A stretch of 64,000 nucleotides of DNA from Lampropedia aestuarii (GTDB lineage Bacteria > Pseudomonadota > Gammaproteobacteria > Burkholderiales > Burkholderiaceae_C). Under the pieces are notes generated by a model that saw only the letters and a list, made by a program, of their open reading frames with translations, searched no databases and had not been told where the DNA came from. Location of the stretch: contig NZ_SSWX01000012.1 in NCBI RefSeq assembly GCF_004803635.1, positions 62,001 to 126,000 on the forward strand, read 5' to 3'. Made by a program: the position numbers and the translations under genes. Position 1 is the stretch's first letter; the number at the start of each line of letters is the position of its first letter. Positions 36,373-45,464 of this stretch are shown piece after piece.

Positions 36373-36410
36373 TCGCCAGCTAAACGCCAGTGCAGGCATT
36401 GCGCATCAAC

Positions 36411-36492
36411 GCCTGTTCAGCAAAACAGGCGCCTTGCACGGCCTCTTTTTTGTGCCTTGCGCGACTGCAAAAAGATCGTAAACACGTTCTAA
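36411..36492. repeat. MITE-like dispersed repeat, copy D
   Basis: It starts with the hairpin GCCTGTT/AACAGGC and contains CCTCTTTTTTGTGCCTTGCG and AAAGATCGTAAACACGTTCT. It closely resembles copy A and, inverted, shares the core GCAGTCGCGCAAGGCACAAA with copy C. It lies just after ppc and may double as its terminator. Confidence 0.7.
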
Positions 36493-36532
36493 GAGGCACG
36501 GCGCCTATTGGCTTACAATAGCGCCCGCTGTA

Positions 36533-36755
36533 GGTGCTCGCCATTGGCCATTCTGGCCGTGGCAGTTCAACGGGAAGCAGGGTGAGGTCGCCATTCAAGG
36601 CGCGCCTCTAGCCTGCGCTGCCCCCGCAACGGTGAGCGAATCAGGTGCGCGCTGCGCATCTGCCCCCTCAATGACAATGCCACTGGTGGTTGTATCGAAC
36701 CACTGGGAAGGCTGAGTAAGGGTCCATTCGCCAGCCCGGATACCGGCCTGCAGAG
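36533..36755 (+). promoter_or_regulatory. Cobalamin (AdoCbl) riboswitch
   Basis: The RNA holds the conserved B12 elements in order: GTTCAACGGGAAGCAGGGTGA, given here in part as ACGGGAAGCAGGGTGAGG, the core TGCCCCCGCAACGGTGAG, the B12 box region ATGCCACTGG and ACCACTGGGAAGGC, and the downstream GCCCGGATACCGGCC. It lies upstream of btuB. In this class, adenosylcobalamin binding blocks translation or elongation, so uptake and late synthesis are shut off when B12 is plentiful. Confidence 0.95.
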
Positions 36756-36883
36756 TGGTGCTTGCTTGACAATGTGCTCTTAGATCGCGCCAACCCATGC
36801 GGGAGCGCGGGCACAGGGGCAAGCATTTTTTGCTATTGCTGACGGGGAGGTTGGCGTGGCGTTTGTTCCTGACTGAAAATTCT

Positions 36884-38752
36884 ATGTCGATCCCCTCGAT
36901 GTCCTTAGCGCCAATGACTGGGCGCTTGTCTTCTTGCGCGGGCTTTGCGCTGCGCGCCACCTGTGTACCTTTGGGGCTAATGGCGTTGGTGGGCGTTGCC
37001 CAGGCGCAAAACCCTTTCTTGGATGAAGTGGTGGTGACGGCCAACCGCAGCGAGCAACGCATGCAAGACGCGTTGGCGGATATCTCGGTGATTGACCGTA
37101 CAACGATTGAGCAAAGTGGTGTCACCGGTGTGGCCGATATTCTGGCGCGCTTGCCGGGCATTCAAATCAGCCGCAACGGCGGGCCAGGCACCTCGACCAG
37201 TGTGTTTATTCGTGGCACTGAGACGCGTTATGCGGCTGTTTTTATTGATGGCGCGCGCGTTGATTCGCAGTCGACTGGTGGCGCACCGTGGGCCAGTATC
37301 CCCTTGAGCCTGATAGAGCGCATTGAAGTGCTGCGCGGCCCTGCGGCTGCTGTGTATGGCTCGGATGCCATCGGTGGCGTGATCCAGATCTTCACCCGCA
37401 AGGGCACTGGCGGTTTTCAGCCATTTGCCTCTGTAGGAGTTGGCAACCAAGGCACACGCGATGGCTCAGCCGGTGTCAGCGGTGCTGCCAATGGCTGGGA
37501 CTATGCGCTGAGCGGCGCTTACGAGCGCAGCGACGGGTTTAACTCGCGTATTGGCCCCAACTACAATCCTGATAAAGACGGCTACCGCCGCTCGTCCGGT
37601 CAGGCCAAGCTGGGCTACCAAATCAACGAACAGCACCGCATTCAAGGCTCATGGCTGGGCAGCTATTTGAATTCAGCTTACGACTCCAGCCCCACTGCCG
37701 ATGACCGCAATAAACACCATCTGAACGCCTCCAGCCTGAGCTGGAATGCGCAGTGGAGCGACCAGTACCGCACGACACTGAGCGTGACCGACTCCAACGA
37801 TGTGTACGAGACCTCGCCCAACATTTACCGCACCGATACGGTGGTGCGTAGCTATTTGTTCCAAAACGAATACACGCTGGGTGACCAGCGTTTCAGCGCC
37901 ACATTCGAGCGCCGTGAAGACCGTTTGAAAAATGGCGACATCAACTCCAAACGCGCACAGAATGCCCTGGCCTTGGGCTATGGTGTGAATCTGGGCGCAC
38001 ACAGCGTGCAGGCCAATGCCCGTTATGACAAAGACAGCGAGTTTGGCAGTGTCACGACCGGCTCACTGGCCTATGGCTACGCCTTCACACCGCAATGGAA
38101 AGTGCATGCCGCAGCGGGCAAAGCCTTCCGCGCGCCCACGCTGTACCAGCGTTACAGCGAATACGGCGTGGCCGCGCTGCAACCCGAAAGCGGCCGCAAT
38201 GTGGAAGTGGGCGTGACTTACTCGCAAGGCGTGCACCTGGTCTCGTTGACCGCTTACCGCAACAGTGTGAAAAACCAGATCACCTTCGCGGCGTCTGGCC
38301 CTTGCGCATCGAACTTTGGCTGCTATGAGAATACGGCCAAGGCGCGCTACGAAGGGGTGACCCTGGCTGGCCAAACCCAGCTCGCGGGCGTATTGCTCAA
38401 AGGCTCGCTGGACTGGCAAGATCCCAAGGACGTGTCCACTGGCAATATGCTGGCCAGACGCGCCAAGCGCTATGGCAACCTGGGCGCTGAATACAGCGTA
38501 GCCGGTTTCCTGCTGGGCGCAGAAATGCAAACATCTGGCTACCGCTGGAACAGTGCTGGCAACACCGCTGCGACCAACCGCATGGGCGGCTATACGCTGT
38601 GGAACCTGCATGCCAGCCGCGCCTTGGGCGATGACTGGACCTTGACGGCCCGCCTTGACAATGCCAGCGACAAAAAATACGAGTTGGCTCGCACTTATGC
38701 CACTGCAGGCCGCACGTTCTACGTCGGCCTGAAATGGGCTCCTAGCAAGTAA
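36884..38752 (+). CDS. btuB: TonB-dependent cobalamin receptor (BtuB-like)
   Basis: An outer-membrane beta-barrel receptor of about 622 residues. The signal peptide ends near GVAQAQ-NPFLDE. The TonB box DEVVVTANR is followed by the plug domain (about 45-160, with LARLPGIQISRNGGPGTSTS and EVLRGPAAAVYGSDAIGGVI) and a 22-strand barrel ending in ...TFYVGLKWAPSK. Direct control by the B12 riboswitch just upstream supports cobalamin or cobinamide as the ligand. Start is uncertain: ATG 36884 (MSIPSM) or 36899; the ribosome binding site is weak, as is common below a riboswitch. Confidence 0.93.
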   Translation: MSIPSMSLAPMTGRLSSCAGFALRATCVPLGLMALVGVAQAQNPFLDEVVVTANRSEQRMQDALADISVIDRTTIEQSGVTGVADILARLPGIQISRNGGPGTSTSVFIRGTETRYAAVFIDGARVDSQSTGGAPWASIPLSLIERIEVLRGPAAAVYGSDAIGGVIQIFTRKGTGGFQPFASVGVGNQGTRDGSAGVSGAANGWDYALSGAYERSDGFNSRIGPNYNPDKDGYRRSSGQAKLGYQINEQHRIQGSWLGSYLNSAYDSSPTADDRNKHHLNASSLSWNAQWSDQYRTTLSVTDSNDVYETSPNIYRTDTVVRSYLFQNEYTLGDQRFSATFERREDRLKNGDINSKRAQNALALGYGVNLGAHSVQANARYDKDSEFGSVTTGSLAYGYAFTPQWKVHAAAGKAFRAPTLYQRYSEYGVAALQPESGRNVEVGVTYSQGVHLVSLTAYRNSVKNQITFAASGPCASNFGCYENTAKARYEGVTLAGQTQLAGVLLKGSLDWQDPKDVSTGNMLARRAKRYGNLGAEYSVAGFLLGAEMQTSGYRWNSAGNTAATNRMGGYTLWNLHASRALGDDWTLTARLDNASDKKYELARTYATAGRTFYVGLKWAPSK

Positions 38753-38774
38753 ATCATACTGCTGCCCAAAGACG

Positions 38775-40193
38775 ATGCTGCCATCTACCGACTCCATGAC
38801 CGCAATGCAAGCCCAAGCTGGGCAGCAGTCTGAGCGCTGCGTTGTCTTGATGGTGGCGGCGACCGCCTCGGGCCAAGGCAAAACCTTGGTCACTGCCGCA
38901 TTGGCGCGCTGGCATGTGCGCCAAGGACGCCGCGTGCGTATTTTCAAATGCGGCCCGGATTTCCTCGACCCCCGCTGGCATGCGTTGGCCAGTGGCGCTG
39001 TCGTGCACAACCTGGATTTGTGGATGACGGGCGAGGCCGATATCCAGGCGCGCTTGGCCCAGGCTGCCCAAGAGGCCGATGTCATTCTGATCGAAGGCGT
39101 GATGGGCTTGTTTGATGGATCACCCAGTGCGGCTGACTTGGCGCTGCGCTGGAATATTCCGGTGCTGGCCGTGCTGCAGGTGGGGGCGATGGCGCAGACT
39201 TGCGCTGCCGTGGTTTACGGACTCAAGCATTACCAGCCCGATTTGCGCTTTGCCGGGGTGCTGTGCAACCATGTGGCCAGTGCCAAACACGCCAGTCTTT
39301 TGCAGCATAGCCTGGAGCCTACTGGGGATTGGTTGGGCGCGCTGCCCAAGCTGCAGGCGCCAGACAGCCAGGGCAGCGCTGCGGCGTATTTGCCGTCACG
39401 CCATTTGGGCTTGGTTGCTGCAGCAGAAATTCCAGACGCCATGGCACGCTTGGACCAGGCCGCAGATGCACTGACACAAACCCCTTTGGGGCAAATGCCA
39501 TGGAGTGAATGGCAAAGCCGTTGGTCCTTGGATGCAATGCCTCACCCGCCCAAGCCGCCCATGGCAGAGCGCGCCCCTGCACTGCAAGGCAAAACCATAG
39601 CCATTGCGCATGACGCGGCGTTTGCCTTTGTTTACTCGGCCAATGTGCAGCTTCTGCAAGATTTGGGCGCATGTTGTGTGTTTTTCTCGCCATTGGCAGG
39701 AGACGACCTACCGGCCTGTGATGCATTGTGGCTGCCAGGTGGCTACCCAGAGCTGCATGCACCTGCGCTGCGGCGCAACACCCAACTGCAAGCGTCTATT
39801 CGTACGCATTGGCAACAGCACAAACCCATTTGGGCCGAGTGTGGCGGTATGCTCGCTTTGGCAGAATCGGTGCGTTTGCGTGATGGATCGGTCGAGGCGC
39901 TGTGGGGCTTGCTGCCAGCACAAGCGACAATGCAAGCGCGCTTGGCGGGTTTGGGCCACCAGCAGCTCGATTGGCCCGCAAACACCGAGTTGCCTTCTTT
40001 GCGGGGCCATACCTTTCATTACTCCACGCTCGATTGTTCGCTACCAGCTTGGACGCACACCCACCGGCCAGACGCCTCAGCTGGGGGTGAAGCGGTGTAC
40101 CGCCATGGCAGTTTGACGGCCAGTTACTTCCATGCGTGGTTTGCATCCAGTCCCGAATGGATGGCGCGTTTGTTTTTGGGAGCCTTGCCATGA
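38775..40193 (+). CDS. cobB: Cobyrinate a,c-diamide synthase
   Basis: This 472-residue ATP- and glutamine-dependent enzyme amidates the a and c side chains of (hydrogeno)cobyrinate (CobB/CbiA family). The P-loop-like motif ASGQGKT is at 31-37. The C-terminal class I glutamine amidotransferase-type domain has nucleophile Cys356 in WAECGGMLAL. The GFTH-like loop GHTFHYSTLDC is present near 415. It starts 22 bp after btuB and its stop overlaps the cobU start by 4 bp, so it belongs to the riboswitch-controlled operon. Confidence 0.95.
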   Translation: MLPSTDSMTAMQAQAGQQSERCVVLMVAATASGQGKTLVTAALARWHVRQGRRVRIFKCGPDFLDPRWHALASGAVVHNLDLWMTGEADIQARLAQAAQEADVILIEGVMGLFDGSPSAADLALRWNIPVLAVLQVGAMAQTCAAVVYGLKHYQPDLRFAGVLCNHVASAKHASLLQHSLEPTGDWLGALPKLQAPDSQGSAAAYLPSRHLGLVAAAEIPDAMARLDQAADALTQTPLGQMPWSEWQSRWSLDAMPHPPKPPMAERAPALQGKTIAIAHDAAFAFVYSANVQLLQDLGACCVFFSPLAGDDLPACDALWLPGGYPELHAPALRRNTQLQASIRTHWQQHKPIWAECGGMLALAESVRLRDGSVEALWGLLPAQATMQARLAGLGHQQLDWPANTELPSLRGHTFHYSTLDCSLPAWTHTHRPDASAGGEAVYRHGSLTASYFHAWFASSPEWMARLFLGALP

Positions 40194-40852
40194 ACCAGAT
40201 CGACCACAATCTGCCGATGCCAGCCCACTGCTTGATTCTGGGGGGGCAAAAAAGTGGCAAGTCCCGCCATGCTGAAGCCATGGCCCTGCGCTGGCTAAGC
40301 CAACCAGGCCGTGAGGCGGTGTTGATTGCCACGGCCCAGGCCTGGGACGAGGAAATGCAAGAGCGCATTGCCCGCCACCGGGCCGACCGGGCGGTGTACG
40401 CGAGCGGCTTGCAGACCGTGGAAGAGCCGCTGCAGTTGGCCCAAGCGATCAGGCGCTGCAGTGCGCCGCAGCGGCTATTGGTGGTTGATTGCTTGACCTT
40501 GTGGCTGACGAACTATGCGATGCCCATCGATGTGGCCGATGCTGACGAGGCCACGGGCCTGCGTGCCAGACGCGCAGAGTTCCAAGCGGCCAAACTGGAG
40601 CTGTTGGCCGCCTTGCAGTCCGCCCAAGGGCCTGTGCTGCTGGTCAGCAATGAAATGGGCTGGGGTGTGATGCCCATGGGCCGTGCCGTGCGTGCGTTTG
40701 CAGATGAGCTGGGCTTATTGAACCAGGCCATAGCGGCCGTTTGCCAGCAAGTGCTGATGGTCGTGGCGGGCCAGGCCGTGGATGTCAAAGCACTGGCGCA
40801 CAATGCAGTGCATGTCGGCAACGACCAAGGCCCGCAACCAGGAGCGCACTAA
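40190..40852 (+). CDS. cobU: Adenosylcobinamide kinase/guanylyltransferase CobU
   Basis: A 220-residue bifunctional enzyme that phosphorylates adenosylcobinamide and then activates it with GTP. The P-loop GGQKSGKS is at 18-25, and RIARHRADR near 58-66 holds the His that carries the GMP intermediate. DCLTLWLTNY is the family signature near 100, and LVSNEMGWGVMP near 155 is equally typical. ATG 40190 overlaps the cobB stop. It prepares the lower-ligand attachment step, which needs CobS and CobT, neither of which is in this window. Confidence 0.95.
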   Translation: MNQIDHNLPMPAHCLILGGQKSGKSRHAEAMALRWLSQPGREAVLIATAQAWDEEMQERIARHRADRAVYASGLQTVEEPLQLAQAIRRCSAPQRLLVVDCLTLWLTNYAMPIDVADADEATGLRARRAEFQAAKLELLAALQSAQGPVLLVSNEMGWGVMPMGRAVRAFADELGLLNQAIAAVCQQVLMVVAGQAVDVKALAHNAVHVGNDQGPQPGAH

Positions 40853-41838
40853 TGCCCAGCAGATGGTCTTTTTTTAAATCACAGTATCTCTCGCATGTAA
40901 TGCGCAGAAGTAAAGCGCCGCTAGTGGTCTTGGCTATGGCATGTGCGCTGACTGGCCAAGCTGCCGCCTCCGTGGTGATTGAAGATGACCGGGGCCAGCG
41001 CGTCGAGTTTGAGGCGCCGCCACAACGCATTGTCAGCTTGCTGCCGTCGTTGACCGAGAGTGTGTGTGCCTTGGATGCTTGCGATCGTTTGGTCGCAGTA
41101 GACCGCTACTCCGAATACCCCGAGTCGGTGCAGCAGTTACCGGTGGTCGGTGGCGGGCTGGACCCCAGTATTGAAGCCGTGGTCGCGCGCAAACCCGATG
41201 TGGTATTGATGTCTGTGTCTTCACGTGCGGCGCAGCGTTTGCAAGCGTTGGGGATCAAGGTTGTGACCCTAGAGCCCAAAACCCATGCCGATGTGAAGCG
41301 GGTGTTGGAGGTGCTGGATACGCTGCTGTATGGCGATGCCGCCGCTGTCAATGGTGCCTCGCGTGCACAGCAGCTGTGGCAGACGATTGAGCAGGGTGTG
41401 GACCAGGCCGCTGCCAGTCTGCCCGAGTCCAGTCGCGGCATGCGCGTGTATTTTGAGGTCAGCAAAGGACCGTATGGCGCAGGACCACAGTCCTTTATTG
41501 GCGAGACCCTGAGCCGACTGGGCTTGGGCAATGTGCTGCCGCAAGACTTGGGGCCGTTCCCTCGCGTGACGCCAGAATTCATTTTGCGTGCAGACCCTGA
41601 TGTGTTGATGGTCAGCAGCCGCTCCATGGTGCCGGAGTTCCAATACCCAGGCTGGCAGAACATGCGTGCGATGAAGGCCAGGCAAGTCTGCCAGTTCGGT
41701 GCCGATGACTCCAATATCCTCGTGCGTCCAGGCCCACGCATGCATGTGGCAGCCCAATTGATGGCTGGCTGCTTGCAGGGCTTGTTTACGCACGCGGATA
41801 CAACAACGGCTGAGCCCCCCAAGACCACGGCCCCATGA
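40852..41838 (+). CDS. btuF: Cobalamin-binding periplasmic protein (BtuF-like)
   Basis: A 328-residue periplasmic binding protein of the helical-backbone class used for B12 and siderophores. The signal peptide has LVVLAMACALTGQAAAS near residues 24-40. The mature start VVIEDDRGQRVEFEAPPQRI and then LLPSLTESVCAL and KPDVVLMSVSS are typical of BtuF. ATG 40852 overlaps the cobU stop (TAATG). Its own stop overlaps btuC. Genes for the permease and ATPase follow directly, which supports a B12 importer. Confidence 0.93.
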   Translation: MPSRWSFFKSQYLSHVMRRSKAPLVVLAMACALTGQAAASVVIEDDRGQRVEFEAPPQRIVSLLPSLTESVCALDACDRLVAVDRYSEYPESVQQLPVVGGGLDPSIEAVVARKPDVVLMSVSSRAAQRLQALGIKVVTLEPKTHADVKRVLEVLDTLLYGDAAAVNGASRAQQLWQTIEQGVDQAAASLPESSRGMRVYFEVSKGPYGAGPQSFIGETLSRLGLGNVLPQDLGPFPRVTPEFILRADPDVLMVSSRSMVPEFQYPGWQNMRAMKARQVCQFGADDSNILVRPGPRMHVAAQLMAGCLQGLFTHADTTTAEPPKTTAP

Positions 41839-42896
41839 TGCGCCAGCCAGCCAGACAAACCATGCATCAGCCAGTGCACATGCTCCAGCACACCAAAAGC
41901 TGGCGCTTGCTGCTGATGTTGCTGCTGCTGTGCGCCGCGCTGGTTGTGCTGGGCATGGGCATTGGCAGCGAGGGTTTTGAGGCGGTATGGACGATGCAGC
42001 ATGACCCGGTGACGCGGCAAATCGTTTGGGACATTCGCTTGCCGCGCACGATGGGTGCTTTGCTGGCAGGTGGTTTGCTGGGCTTGGCTGGCTGTGTGGC
42101 GCAGGGCCTGTTTCGCAATCCGCTGGCCGATCCGTATCTGTTGGGCAGCTCAGCGGGTGCTTCGCTGGGGGTGGCCTTGGCCTTGATGGTCAGCGGCACC
42201 TCTATCTCGGTGATGTCGATTGTGGGCTATTTGGGCATGACAGGCGCAGCTTTTGTTGGCTCGATCCTGGCGGTCTTGCTGACCCTGACCTTGGCCCAAG
42301 GCGTCAGTGGTGGCCTGCGCTTGCTGCTGGCCGGTGTGATTGTGGGCGTGGTGCTGGGCGCGTGCAAGGATGTGGTTGAGCTGATGCGCCCGGACATCAT
42401 GCAAAGCATGCAGTCGTACACGCTGGGCACGACCGCAGCAATTGGCTGGCAATCGTGTGGGATCATGGCCGTGGCGCTGGCTTTGTGTTTGCTGGCCGCC
42501 TGGAGTTTGAGCCGCGTGCTCGATGGCCTGGCGCTGGGAGAGGCCACGGCCCGCTCGTTGGGCTTGCCCTTGGGGCTGATGCAGGCGGCCTTGATTGCAG
42601 TTCTGGCCCTGGCCACGGCAGCCGCAGTCGCGCAAACCGGTTTGCTGGCCTTTATTGGGCTGGCGGCGCCGCATTTGGTGCGCGCCAATGTCAAGGTGCG
42701 CCATAACCGTTTATTGCTGCTCTCGACCTTGATGGGGGCGGTCCTGCTGGCCAGTGCCGACTTGTTGGCGCGCTGGGTGATCGCGCCGCAAGAGTTGCCA
42801 GTGGGGGTGCTCACGGCCTTGCTGGGTGGCGGCTATTTGCTGCGCTTGATGCACCGCCAAAAAAGTTTGGGAGGTTTGGGCGCCGATGGCAAATAG
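41835..42896 (+). CDS. btuC: Cobalamin ABC transporter permease (BtuC-like, FecCD family)
   Basis: A 353-residue inner-membrane permease with about ten membrane segments. RLPRTMGALLAGGLLGLAGC and RNPLADPYLLGSSAGASLG are the hallmark FecCD strands, and GLAAPHLVR near 275 is the coupling region that contacts the ATPase. Its ATG overlaps the btuF stop (ATGA) and its end overlaps btuD by 11 bp. Two copies should pair with two BtuD subunits. Confidence 0.95.
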   Translation: MMRQPARQTMHQPVHMLQHTKSWRLLLMLLLLCAALVVLGMGIGSEGFEAVWTMQHDPVTRQIVWDIRLPRTMGALLAGGLLGLAGCVAQGLFRNPLADPYLLGSSAGASLGVALALMVSGTSISVMSIVGYLGMTGAAFVGSILAVLLTLTLAQGVSGGLRLLLAGVIVGVVLGACKDVVELMRPDIMQSMQSYTLGTTAAIGWQSCGIMAVALALCLLAAWSLSRVLDGLALGEATARSLGLPLGLMQAALIAVLALATAAAVAQTGLLAFIGLAAPHLVRANVKVRHNRLLLLSTLMGAVLLASADLLARWVIAPQELPVGVLTALLGGGYLLRLMHRQKSLGGLGADGK

Positions 42897-43728
42897 GACT
42901 GACACGCCTTCACAACACAGCTTGGCGCCCGCACTGAGCGCGGCGGGCGTGAGCGTGCAACTGGGTGGCCAGCCAGTGCTGCACGAAGTGCAATTGCAAT
43001 TACAACGTGGCCGTTGGACCAGTATCATCGGCCCCAATGGCGCAGGCAAATCGACCTTACTCAAGGCTTTGGCGGGTTTGCTGCCCTTGCAAGGCCAGGT
43101 TGAGCTGCTGGGCCAACCGTTTGACAAGGTGCCAGCCCGCGAACGGGCCAAAACCATGGCCTGGCTGGGCCAGAGTGAGCGGGCGCTGGACGATATGACG
43201 GCGTTTGATACGGTCATGCTGGGACGCATGCCGCACCAGAACTGGCTGGCAACCGCCAGTGGGCAGGACATCGAGATTGTCAGGCAGGTCATGCAAAGCA
43301 ACCATGTCTGGCAATTCAAAGACCGCAGCCTGGCCGAGTTGTCCGGTGGCGAGCGCCAACGCGTGATGTTGGCACGCGTGCTGGCTGTGCAGGCACCGGT
43401 GGTGCTGATGGATGAGCCCTTGGCCAACCTGGACCCGCCACATCAAACCGAATGGTTACTGGACATGCGTGCGCTGGTGCAATCGGGCGTGAGCCTGGTC
43501 AGCGTGCTGCACGAGGTCTCGATTGCCTTGCAGGCCGATGATTTGGTGATCGTTGACAAGGGCCGAATCAAGCACATCGGCGCTTGCAATGACCCGGCAA
43601 CGCGCGCCGCTGTGGAGGCCGTGTTTGAGCACCGCATCCACGTCCGGCAAGTGGGCCAGGTATGGACGGCGGTGCCGAATCTGCAGCCACTTGGACAGAC
43701 CGTTTATGCCGATCAAGCGCCACAGTGA
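42886..43728 (+). CDS. btuD: Cobalamin ABC transporter ATP-binding protein (BtuD-like)
   Basis: A 280-residue ATPase with Walker A GPNGAGKST at about 49-57, Q-loop WLGQSE, signature LSGGERQ near 151-157, Walker B VVLMDEPLANLDPP near 168-181 and the switch His in SVLHEVS. It drives BtuC and starts inside btuC. The C-terminal tail of about 40 residues beyond the core is slightly longer than in E. coli BtuD. Confidence 0.95.
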   Translation: MANRTDTPSQHSLAPALSAAGVSVQLGGQPVLHEVQLQLQRGRWTSIIGPNGAGKSTLLKALAGLLPLQGQVELLGQPFDKVPARERAKTMAWLGQSERALDDMTAFDTVMLGRMPHQNWLATASGQDIEIVRQVMQSNHVWQFKDRSLAELSGGERQRVMLARVLAVQAPVVLMDEPLANLDPPHQTEWLLDMRALVQSGVSLVSVLHEVSIALQADDLVIVDKGRIKHIGACNDPATRAAVEAVFEHRIHVRQVGQVWTAVPNLQPLGQTVYADQAPQ

Positions 43729-43812
43729 TTTCGACTGCACAGGCGGATGTGGCAGCGGTGCATTTTTGCTGGTTCGCACAAGCGAGCCAGTGCATTGAAA
43801 GGATCAAAGAAC

Positions 43813-44382
43813 ATGCAAGTAGAACAACCTCCGGTGGATCGTGTCCGTCAAGTGCAAGAGGGCGAGCGCCGTGGCTTGCTGCTCATCAATACCGGCAATG
43901 GCAAAGGCAAAAGCACCTCGGCTTTTGGCTTGGCCTTGCGCGCCCATGGGCGTGGTAAAGCGGTGAAAATTTTTCAATTCCTCAAAGTGCCCAGTGCCCG
44001 CTTTGGTGAACACCGCACCTTTGACACCCTGGGCGTGCCAATTGAAGGTTTGGGAGATGGCTTTACGTGGAAGAGCAAGGACATCGAACATTCGGCAGAA
44101 CTGGCACGGCAAGGCTGGAGCAAAGCGCGTGAAGCCATTCTCAGTGGCGATTATTTTCTGGTCGTGCTCGACGAGCTGACCTACCCGCTGATTTACGGCT
44201 GGCTCCCGTTGGAAGAGGTCATGCAAGACTTGCAGGCCAGGCCTGCACACGTGCATGTGATGGTCACGGGCCGCCGTTGCCCGCAAGAATTGATAGATAT
44301 TGCCGACACCGTCACGGACATGCAATTGGTCAAGCATGCGTACCAGGCGGGTATTCCTGCGCAGCGGGGCATTGAGGATTGA
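43813..44382 (+). CDS. cobO: Cob(I)yrinic acid a,c-diamide adenosyltransferase
   Basis: A 189-residue adenosyltransferase of the CobO/CobA/BtuR type that adds the upper axial adenosyl ligand. The P-loop TGNGKGKST lies at about 27-35 and binds ATP in the unusual direction known for this family. [13 protein letters not shown] near 120-132 and [13 protein letters not shown] near 155 are conserved. ATG 43813 has AAAGGA upstream; the longer frame is unconserved. It precedes cobD in the operon. Confidence 0.95.
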   Translation: MQVEQPPVDRVRQVQEGERRGLLLINTGNGKGKSTSAFGLALRAHGRGKAVKIFQFLKVPSARFGEHRTFDTLGVPIEGLGDGFTWKSKDIEHSAELARQGWSKAREAILSGDYFLVVLDELTYPLIYGWLPLEEVMQDLQARPAHVHVMVTGRRCPQELIDIADTVTDMQLVKHAYQAGIPAQRGIED

Positions 44383-44384
44383 GC

Positions 44385-45434
44385 GTGGCAGATGGCTGGC
44401 CATGGCTTGCTGCAACATGGCCCGGAGGTGTGGCCATGGCCTTGGCGGTGCTGCTGGCGCTGGCGATTGACCAGATCTGGGGCGAGCCAGCGGCGCGCTG
44501 GCACCCAGTGGTGTGGATGGGGCACAGTTTGCAGCGGCTGCAAGCGTGGGTGTTTCGGCAAAGGCAGCCCACAGCGGCCACTCGCCAGATTTTTTGGCGC
44601 GGAGCCATTGCTTGGTGCGTGTTGGCTTTGTGCTGTGTGGTGCTAGCCTGGGCCATAGAGCGCGGCTTGCAGGCCTTGCCCTGGCCGCTCTACACGGTAC
44701 TGCTGGCGCTGGCGCTCAAGCCGATGCTGGCCTGGCGCATGTTGCGCCACGAAGTCCAGCGCGTGGAGCTGGCGCTGCAGCAGTCGCTGGCCCAAGGCCA
44801 GCAGCAATTGGCCCGCTTGGTCAGTCGCGACACGACCGTGCTGGATGCCACCCAGGTACGGGAGAGCGCGCTGGAGTCATTGGCCGAGAATCTCAATGAC
44901 TCGGTCATTGCACCGCTGTTCTGGTTTGCGCTGCTGGGGCTGCCCGGTGCGGTGTTGTACCGCTTTGCCAATACCGCCGATGCGATGTGGGGCTATATCG
45001 GCCTGCGAGGCGAGCGTGATTGGACCTGGGCTGGCAAGTGGGCGGCGCGCAGTGACGATGTGCTGTCCTATATTCCGGCGCGACTCACCGCGCTGCTACT
45101 GCTTGTCAGCGCCTGGCTGTGGTATGCCGCTGTCGGCAAGCGTGCAGGCCATGCCATGCCGATGGCCTCGTTGCGCGCTTTGGGCGAGTTGCGCCTACAA
45201 GCTGGGCAAACGCCATCGCCCAATGGCGGCTGGCCGATGGCCTGCATGGCCATGTTGCTGGATATTCGATTGAGCAAGCCGGGCGTTTATGTGCTGCATG
45301 CCTCCGGACGCAAGGCCGGTGCCGGCGACATCGCGCAAGCTGTACGCTTGGCCTCAACGGCCGTGTTGTGTGGTGCGCTGCTGGCCAGTGTGTCCTTGTT
45401 GCTGCCCAGTTTTGCGATTCGATGCTGCGCTTGA
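44385..45434 (+). CDS. cobD: Adenosylcobinamide-phosphate synthase CobD/CbiB
   Basis: An inner-membrane enzyme of about 349 residues that attaches aminopropanol (phosphate) to adenosylcobyrate. Family landmarks: DQIWGEPAARWHPVVWMG at the start of the first membrane helix, LVSRDTTVLDATQVRESALE and SLAENLNDSVIAPLFWF in the middle, RFANTADAMWGY and NGGWPMACMA near the end. I chose GTG 44385 because GAGG lies seven bases upstream; TTG 44379 in the same frame is possible. It follows cobO directly, and cobC, which makes its substrate, comes next. Confidence 0.93.
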   Translation: MADGWPWLAATWPGGVAMALAVLLALAIDQIWGEPAARWHPVVWMGHSLQRLQAWVFRQRQPTAATRQIFWRGAIAWCVLALCCVVLAWAIERGLQALPWPLYTVLLALALKPMLAWRMLRHEVQRVELALQQSLAQGQQQLARLVSRDTTVLDATQVRESALESLAENLNDSVIAPLFWFALLGLPGAVLYRFANTADAMWGYIGLRGERDWTWAGKWAARSDDVLSYIPARLTALLLLVSAWLWYAAVGKRAGHAMPMASLRALGELRLQAGQTPSPNGGWPMACMAMLLDIRLSKPGVYVLHASGRKAGAGDIAQAVRLASTAVLCGALLASVSLLLPSFAIRCCA

Positions 45435-45464
45435 TGCGCATCACAAACTGTCTGATTTATTGCG

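Noticed and set aside
38063-39085. A 340-codon antisense frame spanning the btuB-cobB junction
   Set aside because: Both sense genes are well supported and the antisense product has no recognisable family or ribosome binding site.
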